NCBI RefSeq assembly: GCF_029846635.1
Contig: NZ_JARVTG010000001.1
Span: 2,175,001-2,239,000 of the forward strand
Direction: 5' to 3'
Source: Pokkaliibacter sp. MBI-7
GTDB lineage: Bacteria > Pseudomonadota > Gammaproteobacteria > Pseudomonadales > Balneatricaceae
Length of the DNA stretch: 64,000 nucleotides
Shown: positions 54,690 through 62,725 of the stretch, piece by piece
Layout of the letters: each line of letters begins with the position of its first letter
How positions within the stretch are numbered: position 1 is the stretch's first letter
Position numbers and translations under genes: made by a program
The notes under the pieces: generated by a model
Seen by the model: only the letters and a program-made list of their open reading frames with translations
What the model was told of the DNA's origin: nothing
The model's database searches: none

Positions 54690-55079
54690 TCAGATACTGA
54701 CGAAACCCGGCTCGATCTTCAGCTCCAGCGGATAGCCGCCCAGCTGTTCCGGACTGTAATGGCGGCGCAGCAGGTCACTGACCTTGGCCGTGTCATCGGC
54801 ACTGACGAAACGCTCGATAAACTGCACCTTCTGCAGCTCGGCGTCCCAGCGGCTCAGCTGCACGCGGTTGACCAGCGGCCCGGCAGGCACATTGCTGCCA
54901 CCCGGCAGCAGAGGCAACCAGCGGCAGGGCTGTGGATTTTCCACCTGGAAGCCGTGCTTGTGATACATCATGAACTGCCACAGCTGGAATACATCATCCT
55001 GAACGTAGCGCTGGCTGCGCTCACCGAACAGGTTCAGCACACTGCATTCGATCAGGGCTTGGCCCACTGGCGTCGACAT
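54690..55079 (-). CDS. Hypothetical protein, function unknown
   Basis: A 129-residue soluble protein starting MSTPVGQALIECSVLNLFGE, with one CRWLP motif and an acidic-basic mix typical of cytoplasmic proteins. No family is recognised. GGGAGAAACAG precedes the ATG at 55079, and a strong terminator follows the stop, so it is probably a true single-gene unit. Confidence 0.6.
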   Translation of the reverse strand: MSTPVGQALIECSVLNLFGERSQRYVQDDVFQLWQFMMYHKHGFQVENPQPCRWLPLLPGGSNVPAGPLVNRVQLSRWDAELQKVQFIERFVSADDTAKVSDLLRRHYSPEQLGGYPLELKIEPGFVSI

Positions 55080-55474
55080 TGACTGTTTCTCCCTCGCACT
55101 GTTGTTAACCACTCCAGCCCGCTGGCCAGGGAGTCTATGTTGTCATTCTTCAGGACCTGTCCTGGGCGGCCCGAACCGGCACAGCCATGCTCCAGGCGGT
55201 AACATGGGCTACAGGATAATGCATCAAGACACAAAGACAACGAACACCACTGCATTTCTGGTCAGCAAACTCTAAATTTCCAGACAAAACTGAAACGTGT
55301 CCACCGCCTGCATATCAGGTTTCCTTATAGGCAATAAAAAGGCACAATAGCCGGCTTCCGAACAGGCCAGAAAATGAACCGGTTTTCGCAGTTGGCCACA
55401 GAGTATGGACAACAGTGCCAAACGGTCGGCAGGGATAGCCGGACTCGACAGGCACCTCCTTAAGCACCAGAAGA
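55080..55474. other. Intergenic region upstream of the TetR-family gene
   Basis: A ~395-bp gap between divergent genes. A weak sigma-70 candidate for the regulator is TTTCCT-N17-CACAAT at about 55320-55348, and a palindrome AACCGGTT lies near 55378. No gene or structured RNA is seen. Confidence 0.35.
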
Positions 55475-56125
55475 ATGAGCATGTCTGATAAACCCGTTAT
55501 TCATGTCCGTGCCCGCAGCAAAGCCGGTAAGGCCCTGCGTCGCCAGAGCATCCTGCAGGCAGCTGAAGGCCTGTTCGCCCAGGATCCCACCGTACTGCCC
55601 ACCATCGCCGAAATCAGTAATGACTGCGGGCTGGCCAAAGGCACTATCTACATCTACTTCCCGTCCAAAGAAGCGATCTTTCTGGCGCTGCTGGAAGAGG
55701 CACTGGGCAAGTGGACACAACGTCTGTGTGAGGTAGCCAATGAAACCGGTTCGCCACAGGCCGTGGTCGACGCCCTCTGTGATCATCTGGCCACCCACCC
55801 ACGTCTGATGCAGCTGGCCTGCCTCAGTACCGGTGTGCTGGAACCCAACGTCACCACCGAAATCCTGTTTGCCTTCAAACACTCCATCTCCGACAACCTG
55901 CACCGTACCGCACAGCAGCTGATTCCGATGTTCAACGATGGTCGTCGTGAGAACGCGGTCGTGCAGATGCTGCTACAAACCTATGCCCTGCTGATCGGCC
56001 TGTGGCAACTGTCGCACCCGACTCACTGCGCGCGCGGCATGAGTTCGCCAGAGCTTGAGCGTCTGCAGCCCGCGTTCGTACCCACTGCTCATGCAGCCCT
56101 GCAGCGCCTGTGGCAAATCAGCTGA
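55475..56125 (+). CDS. TetR family transcriptional regulator
   Basis: A 216-residue regulator with an N-terminal TetR helix-turn-helix (TIAEISNDCGLAKGTIYIYF, residues about 45-65) and a helical ligand domain. The ATG at 55481 two codons later is an alternative start. The controlled genes are not obvious; the M50 protease gene downstream is a candidate. Class is clear, ligand unknown. Confidence 0.88.
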   Translation: MSMSDKPVIHVRARSKAGKALRRQSILQAAEGLFAQDPTVLPTIAEISNDCGLAKGTIYIYFPSKEAIFLALLEEALGKWTQRLCEVANETGSPQAVVDALCDHLATHPRLMQLACLSTGVLEPNVTTEILFAFKHSISDNLHRTAQQLIPMFNDGRRENAVVQMLLQTYALLIGLWQLSHPTHCARGMSSPELERLQPAFVPTAHAALQRLWQIS

Positions 56126-56314
56126 GCCTGCTGAAATCAGCGCGCACGTCCCGCTACGGCGCGCTGTAATCCTTCCCTGCTGCCGCTTTCTGACACCCGC
56201 CTCTGTCACAATTGCTAACCCTGAGACGGCTTTACTCGCCTTGCCGTGCAACGCAGAATCGAAGCCACCTCTGCCGATGGCCTGTGCCGTTGGCTTGCAT
56301 CGCAAGGAATGACT

Positions 56315-57109
56315 ATGGCCACCACCCCCACTGCCCCCTCCTGGCGCCAGGCACTGGACCAGCAAAGCCTGACCACGGCCATTCTGACCTGGGCGGCTTT
56401 TGCCTGGCTGACCTCGCCCAAGTCGGGCCTGCTGTTGTTACTGGTGATTTTTGTCCACGAACTGGGACACATGCTGATGCTGTGGAAAATGACCGGGCTG
56501 GTGGCCAAGATTCGCTTTATCCCCTTTTTTGGTGGCGTCACCGTGCATCGTGGCGGCGCCCTGACCCCTTTCCAGCGCGGCTGGTTCGCCATTGGCGGCC
56601 CGGGGCTGGGCACCCTGTTTGCCATTGCCTGCGCTCTGCTGTTTCAGCTGACAGGCTGGCGTGAAGCCTGGTATCTGGCGGTCATCGGCCTGTTCCTCAA
56701 TGCCCTCAATCTGATCCCGCTGCCACCACTGGATGGCGGCCAGATCACCGAACTGCTCAATCGCAAACTATGGGCACTGGGCGCCTTGCTGGCACTGGCT
56801 GCCCTGTACTTTTTCCACAGCACCTGGACGCTGGTGATTATCGGCCTGCTGCTCTGGCAGGCCTGGCAGTACTACCAGCGCGGAGAACCCAACGCCTGTG
56901 AACGCTGCCATACCCCGTATCAGCCCGTCGTCAGCGAGGAGGCCAGTGCAACCGCTCATGCACCACTGACTCCGCCCGACTATTGTGCCCGCTGCGGCTT
57001 TCCGCAGGTGGCCAGCGCGTCGGCAAAGCGCAGCCTGTGGAGTGGTTATCTGGGGGTCATCGGCCTGTTGCTATGTCTGGCCTACTGGCTCTTTATCGGT
57101 CGTCACTGA
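56315..57109 (+). CDS. Intramembrane zinc protease (M50) with C-terminal zinc ribbon
   Basis: A 264-residue membrane protein of the site-2-protease (M50) family. It has the zinc motif VHELGHMLML and the second ligand motif NLIPLPPLDGGQI, within hydrophobic helices. The C-terminal part has CERCHTPYQP and, later, YCARCGF, which look like a zinc ribbon, followed by a last membrane helix. AAGGA lies six bases before the ATG at 56315. Likely role: regulated cleavage of a membrane protein; the target is unknown. Confidence 0.85.
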   Translation: MATTPTAPSWRQALDQQSLTTAILTWAAFAWLTSPKSGLLLLLVIFVHELGHMLMLWKMTGLVAKIRFIPFFGGVTVHRGGALTPFQRGWFAIGGPGLGTLFAIACALLFQLTGWREAWYLAVIGLFLNALNLIPLPPLDGGQITELLNRKLWALGALLALAALYFFHSTWTLVIIGLLLWQAWQYYQRGEPNACERCHTPYQPVVSEEASATAHAPLTPPDYCARCGFPQVASASAKRSLWSGYLGVIGLLLCLAYWLFIGRH

Positions 57110-57111
57110 GC

Positions 57112-57402
57112 ATGACCCTGCTGCCCAATCTCGGCCCCAAATCCGCGGCTCTGCTGGCCGCCATCGGCATCACGCAGGCAGAACAAATTGCCGGGCTGGG
57201 TGCGGTGGGCGTTTATTACCGGCTTGAGCAGGCTGGCATGAAGGTCAGCCTTAACCTGCTGTGGGCTATGGCGGCCGGGCTGCAACAGCGCCACTGGACG
57301 GCACTGACAGCCAGCGAAAAGGCACGACTGCTCATGGAGCTGGAGGAGTGGCGGGAATGGCAGCGCATGAGTCATACCGCAGCGGAAAGCGGCGACGCCT
57401 GA
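57112..57402 (+). CDS. TfoX C-terminal-domain protein
   Basis: A 96-residue protein with the TfoX/Sxy C-terminal signature, LPNLGPKSAALLAAIGI and the helical AGMKVSLNLLWAMAAGL. The N-terminal TfoX domain is absent. TfoX is the competence regulator in Vibrio and relatives; stand-alone C-terminal proteins have no clear function. It starts two bases after the M50 protease gene stops, so the pair is co-translated. Confidence 0.8.
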   Translation: MTLLPNLGPKSAALLAAIGITQAEQIAGLGAVGVYYRLEQAGMKVSLNLLWAMAAGLQQRHWTALTASEKARLLMELEEWREWQRMSHTAAESGDA

Positions 57403-57418
57403 GTCTGCTCTGATAAAT

Positions 57419-57484
57419 GACCGATCTCGCCCCATGGCGGGACCGGTCGTAAAGGCACTGAGCGACGGCGAAACCGGCTCAGTG
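57419..57484. terminator. Two consecutive hairpins between tfoX-like gene and uvrD
   Basis: An imperfect 13-bp stem spans 57419-57449 (GACCG...CGGTC with a CCAT loop), and a perfect 8-bp stem CACTGAGC/GCTCAGTG lies at 57456-57463 and 57477-57484. T-runs are weak. They lie between converging genes and probably help end transcription. Confidence 0.4.
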
Positions 57485-57530
57485 GGTGAATGCTTTGCTA
57501 TAGCTCATGCAGGGATAGAGCACTGCCGGG

Positions 57531-59723
<2,193 letters not shown>

Positions 59724-59804
59724 CGCACTACTCTCTCGCTGTATTCTCGCTGGGGTCAGTGTACGGTTCGTCAGGGCGAACAGTTCAGAGTGCCCGTTAG
59801 CATA

Positions 59805-59820
59805 CTGTATTTACAGCCAG
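59805..59820 (-). promoter_or_regulatory. LexA-type box in the uvrD promoter
   Basis: CTGTATTTACAGCCAG on the plus strand matches the CTG-N10-CAG LexA pattern. It resembles the E. coli uvrD box. On the minus strand it lies between a -35 TCGACA and a -10 TATGCT spaced 16 bp, which would direct uvrD. LexA repression of uvrD is known in E. coli. Confidence 0.68.
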
Positions 59821-59910
59821 TGTCGAATGAATGGGGAGGCAAAGAACGTTGTCAGGGGCATACTCAGGCTATGCCAATGTATTTCCTGTAAGTCACCCTT
59901 AGCCAAGGAA

Positions 59911-60201
59911 TTACACCGTCTTTGTGGGGATTTTTTTAACAACTGAGTCTGTCATTTCCTCCATATTTTCTTGTCGATTTGCTTTTTTCTTAACAAACCA
60001 GTGCATCGCACGATGATGAATTTCAGTAATTTCAGACTTTTCTTTTATGAGACTGGCTTCAGCTTCAGCCTTGGCGACACGTTTTATTTGTCATGGTTCA
60101 AAAAATCCACCAATAACGGATAAAACTTTTTGAGTCGAAATGCCCACAGGCTTGGATAAGTATCCAAGATTAACTCATGAAGTCGAATTGTCGTCTGACA
60201 T
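59911..60201 (-). pseudogene. DUF2806 protein remnant with two in-frame stops
   Basis: Read from ATG 60201 (with AGGAG upstream) to a TAA at 59911, one frame encodes 97 codons with two in-frame TGA stops. The parts read MSDDNSTS, VNLGYLSKPVGISTQKVLSV, IGGFFEP, then QIKRVAKAEAEASLIKEKSE and TEIHHRAMHWFVKKKANRQE. These match the N-terminus of DUF2806 proteins (SLINLGDLSKP..., PWQIKRVAKAEAEA). The second TGA sits where the family has Trp (TGG). Full-length members are over 200 residues, so this is also truncated. A decayed cassette gene is the simplest reading. Confidence 0.72.
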
Positions 60202-60210
60202 CTTTACTCC

Positions 60211-60317
60211 TAACGCCGCAATAAATGGCACGTGGGTTGGTGCTGTTTTTGCCACCTTTTGCTTTTGGCAAAAACCGTGACCAACCTTAATGCGTCCGTT
60301 TTGATTGCCTTGTTATA
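60211..60317 (-). other. attC-like recombination site 1
   Basis: On the minus strand this ~107-bp element begins TATAACAAGGC, overlapping the LysE-gene TAA stop, and ends GGCGTTA. Outer parts TAACAAGGCAATCAAA and TTTATTGCGGCGTTA are imperfectly complementary. Inner arms at 60235-60254 and 60266-60286 pair almost fully around a 12-nt loop with one bulged base. Terminal boxes, nested arms and extrahelical bases are the hallmarks of integron attC sites. Confidence 0.75.
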
Positions 60318-60960
60318 TTTTTTTACTCAGTCCCGTTGAAATCGCTAGTGCGCCACCTAGCACTATAAATAAACTTCCTACAGTGCGGTTGACTAAATTC
60401 AATGTGTTAGTTCTGGATAGCCAAGGACCAATTTTTGAACCAAGTCCAGCATACATAAACATGGATGTACAATCGATCACAAACCAAGTACATGCAAGTA
60501 CAGAGTATTGCTCTAGCGGAGGTAAGTCTGCATTCATAAAGCCAGGAAATAGCGCAATAAAGAAAATTAAATCTTTAGGGTTACTGATACCTACAAAAAA
60601 GCCCTTTCTAAACAGAGAATAGAATGAATAATCGATTAGATGTTTTTCATTAACCAGATGTGTTTCAACTTTAATTGATCCTTCTTTCCAAGATGTCCAA
60701 CCTAAATAGATAAGATAAAATGCTCCCACGAGTTTAATAACAAAAAACAAAGTCTTAGATGCAACTAAAATAGCCCCAAGCCCAATAGCAGAAATAGACA
60801 TCAAGACAAGAGCTGCAACAGCACCTCCAAGAATAGTTGGAATCGTTTTCCTATTTCCATATTTCACGCCTTCAGATATACATAATAAGGCTGATGGGCC
60901 TGGGCTGAATATCAATATCCCTATAACACTTACATAAAGCAACCAAGTACCTAATTCCAT
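60313..60960 (-). CDS. LysE/RhtB family exporter
   Basis: A 215-residue six-helix membrane transporter of the LysE superfamily, which export amino acids or related small molecules. It starts MELGTWLLYVSVIGILIFSPGPSALLCIS, with the family motif SPGPSALLCISEGVKYG and YLIYLGWTSWKEG. AGAGAGG lies seven bases before the ATG. The stop overlaps an attC-like site, and the sequence is AT-rich compared with neighbours, so it appears to be a gene cassette. Substrate unknown. Confidence 0.9.
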   Translation of the reverse strand: MELGTWLLYVSVIGILIFSPGPSALLCISEGVKYGNRKTIPTILGGAVAALVLMSISAIGLGAILVASKTLFFVIKLVGAFYLIYLGWTSWKEGSIKVETHLVNEKHLIDYSFYSLFRKGFFVGISNPKDLIFFIALFPGFMNADLPPLEQYSVLACTWFVIDCTSMFMYAGLGSKIGPWLSRTNTLNLVNRTVGSLFIVLGGALAISTGLSKKI

Positions 60961-60982
60961 ACAATACCTCTCTGGTAAAATA

Positions 60983-61032
60983 TAACGCTCACGTAATAGG
61001 CGTGAGCTTACGAGCGTCCTAATTAGCGCTTA
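60983..61032 (-). repeat. Short attC-like or truncated attC hairpin
   Basis: A ~50-bp unit lies between two GCGTTA boxes. It holds a perfect 7-bp stem GCTCACG/CGTGAGC around a seven-base loop and an outer TAAGCGC that can partly pair with GCGTTA. It may be a shortened attC left by deletion of a cassette. Confidence 0.4.
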
Positions 61033-61098
61033 TAACGCCGTGCTTTGCGACTGGTTTGTAGCGCAGCGAAAAACCAGTCCGACAACAGCGCTTTTTTA
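61033..61098 (-). other. attC-like recombination site 2
   Basis: On the minus strand it lies shortly after the nuclease-gene stop and ends CACGGCGTTA. It has a perfect 9-bp inner stem GACTGGTTT/AAACCAGTC (61049-61057 with 61071-61079) around a 13-nt loop and weaker outer pairing (GCGCTGTTGTCG with the GCCGTGCTTTGC side). The R''-type start reads TAAAAAAGC instead of TAACAAAGC, so that end may be decayed. Confidence 0.65.
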
Positions 61099-61104
61099 GA
61101 GTAT

Positions 61105-62268
61105 TTACATAGAAAGCCTGAATTCTTCAATTTTTGCTCCGATTAAGTCTGCGGCCCCGCCAGATGATAAAAGCATATTTTCTACATCAGTATCATCAAG
61201 TACAAGAATCAGTTTTTGATGTACCATCCACTGTTCTCGAATGGTGTGCAAACAACCAGCAGAGTCACCGCCATTTCTAGAAAAGATTATTCCAAATAGT
61301 CCCGCTCCATGAGGCTTTAGGTAATTCGCGATTTGAAGGACATCACTCTTTCTAACTTTTCTAGAGTAGTTTTTAGCATCTACTACAACATAGTCAGCGG
61401 AGTATTTTTCGCGCAAAAATGACCAAAACCCTTCAGTAGCATAATTGGGAACAATGAAATCTCTTCGGTTTGACTTGGTGAAATCGTTAACTTCTTGAAT
61501 CGGTTTATCAAGAGGAGGGCAAAATAGTTCTTCTATGATTTCGCCAATGAGGCTCTGATATATGTAGCAATCTTTACGACCCGGATTACATGCCTTTAAC
61601 TTTCCGAGCAAATCTTGATCTCTACTACCTTCTTGCTCTCCAGCGATGGCAGTTAAAAGCATTTTGAAGTAGCTGCTATCAGCCTTTTGTATACCCGCTT
61701 TGAAATTCCTAATGAGATAGTCTGCGTCCCATACCTCTATGTCATTAGATTCAAAGTTTTGCTTTATCTCGTTTGGCAATCTACCTGGTATGGCAAGGAC
61801 TTTCTTGCATTCGCCTATAAGCTTGCCGTATTCCAAAATCTGTTCAACTATTTTAGAGCTGTGGCCCCTTGTAATTGCTTTATTGGATTTGCACTCAATA
61901 AGAGTCTTCTCTTTCCGACTATCCTCTATGAGAATGTCTGCTCTTGCCCTTTGAGTATCTCCAATTATCGCTTCGAGTTGAATATTTTGATTAGGGCTAG
62001 TTTCCTTAAGAACTTGATAAAGGAAACTTACAAACTCAATCTCTTTTGGCCCCATGTCCATATACCTATGGCAGTTAGGGCAAAGCAGAAGGAAATTTTC
62101 CTCCGTCAGGCTGCCGCCTTTATGAAGAGGCGTAATCGAAGCCATTTCTAGAGGGATCTGCTCTCCAGAAATTGAGCACATTGCACATTTATTATTGTAT
62201 TTTGCAATCAGATTCGCCCGCATAGCAGCCGACGGAATTCTTCTTTTATTCAATGTCTGATCCATCAT
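61105..62268 (-). CDS. Multi-nuclease protein: HNH plus two PD-(D/E)XK-like domains
   Basis: A 387-residue protein not recognised as a named system. Residues 28-67 form an HNH-type zinc finger nuclease (C28, C31, H49, C63, C66, H67). Residues about 105-190 show a PD-(D/E)XK core, with D111 then E125-x-K127 in TLIECKSN. Residues about 265-340 show a second core: D270, then D297-A-K299 in VVVDAKNYS and Q312. The gene is AT-rich, ends next to an attC-like site and starts below palindromic GGTATACC repeats. Defence against phage or plasmids is a reasonable inference, not shown. Confidence 0.75.
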   Translation of the reverse strand: MMDQTLNKRRIPSAAMRANLIAKYNNKCAMCSISGEQIPLEMASITPLHKGGSLTEENFLLLCPNCHRYMDMGPKEIEFVSFLYQVLKETSPNQNIQLEAIIGDTQRARADILIEDSRKEKTLIECKSNKAITRGHSSKIVEQILEYGKLIGECKKVLAIPGRLPNEIKQNFESNDIEVWDADYLIRNFKAGIQKADSSYFKMLLTAIAGEQEGSRDQDLLGKLKACNPGRKDCYIYQSLIGEIIEELFCPPLDKPIQEVNDFTKSNRRDFIVPNYATEGFWSFLREKYSADYVVVDAKNYSRKVRKSDVLQIANYLKPHGAGLFGIIFSRNGGDSAGCLHTIREQWMVHQKLILVLDDTDVENMLLSSGGAADLIGAKIEEFRLSM

Positions 62269-62334
62269 ATATTCTCGAATTCCACTTTTGCTCTAACAGA
62301 GTGTTAATGAGGTCTTCTACCTCATAACAATTAT

Positions 62335-62352
62335 TAAAAGGTATACCTTTTA
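62335..62352. repeat. Perfect palindrome, possible operator copy 1
   Basis: TAAAAGGTATACCTTTTA is an 18-bp perfect palindrome 67 bp upstream of the nuclease start. A second copy of its core lies at 62464-62477 and a half-copy (AAAAGGTATTT) at 62433-62443. Repeats like this are typical of operator sites for a dimeric regulator, which is not encoded in the window. Confidence 0.6.
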
Positions 62353-62463
62353 GAAAACCTTATTTTAAAAACATTCATGTAAGACTTTGTTTTTAAGAGA
62401 AAATAAATTAACCAACACAAAAGCAAGTAATTAAAAGGTATTTAAAGCAACTACACATCATCC

Positions 62464-62477
62464 AAAAGGTATACCTT
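62464..62477. repeat. Palindrome copy 2 (AAAAGGTATACCTT)
   Basis: This copy shares the 14-bp core with the palindrome at 62335-62352; centres are 128 bp apart. One or two bases at the right edge differ (TTCTT). Confidence 0.55.
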
Positions 62478-62592
62478 CTTCCAGATTTTTCAAGGATGAC
62501 GTATGCAGCATGGTGATGCCTTCCTTTCTCATATCTGTCCAGAGCGATATGGTGGTACATCGATGCAGTAAGCGAACTCTAGATGCCTATCT

Positions 62593-62610
62593 GAGCTTTG
62601 TTGCATAAAT
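62593..62610 (+). mobile_element. IS903-type terminal inverted repeat remnant
   Basis: GAGCTTTGTTGCATAAAT closely resembles the terminal inverted repeat of IS903-group (IS5 family) elements. No transposase or partner end is seen, so it would be a relic. Short length makes chance possible. Confidence 0.4.
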
Positions 62611-62725
62611 AGAGCCCAGCTTACAAAGCTCCTTTCCCCAGACAAATTGATGGCATACGTTCCGTCTGGCTGCCACCTGCCGCTGCAGGTAAGCTATGGC
62701 TCCCCTGTTTTGTAGTCGACTGCCC

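Larger units (their letters stand above)
59911..62330 (-). mobile_element. Integrase-less integron-cassette-like cluster
   Basis: An AT-rich island of three co-oriented (minus) units: HNH/PD-(D/E)XK nuclease, LysE exporter and DUF2806 pseudogene. They are separated by imperfect palindromes with attC architecture (60211-60317 and 61033-61098) that start at or near gene stops and end in GGCGTTA. This is the arrangement of gene cassettes in an integron. No intI or attI is seen in the window. Both ends are uncertain: the left attC after the pseudogene is not recognisable, and the right boundary may be at a GTTAGAGC near 62300. Confidence 0.68.
62269..62725. other. Upstream region of the nuclease gene, non-coding
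   Basis: A 457-bp AT-rich stretch without a credible gene. It holds a hairpin GTTAATGAGGT/ACCTCATAAC at about 62302-62328, GGTATACC palindromes (listed separately), and an IS903-like terminal repeat. Promoters for the nuclease gene and the rightward sensor gene should lie here but no convincing hexamers are seen. Confidence 0.45.

Noticed and set aside
59857..59875. Hairpin GGCATA/TATGCC downstream of the DUF2806 remnant as an attC site
   Set aside because: It lacks the GTTA-type core boxes and nested arms seen at the other two sites.
59911..60201. In-frame TGA codons read as selenocysteine or Trp
   Set aside because: No SECIS-like structure was recognised after the TGAs, the protein is also truncated, and the family has Trp, not Cys, at one site. 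Decay is simpler.
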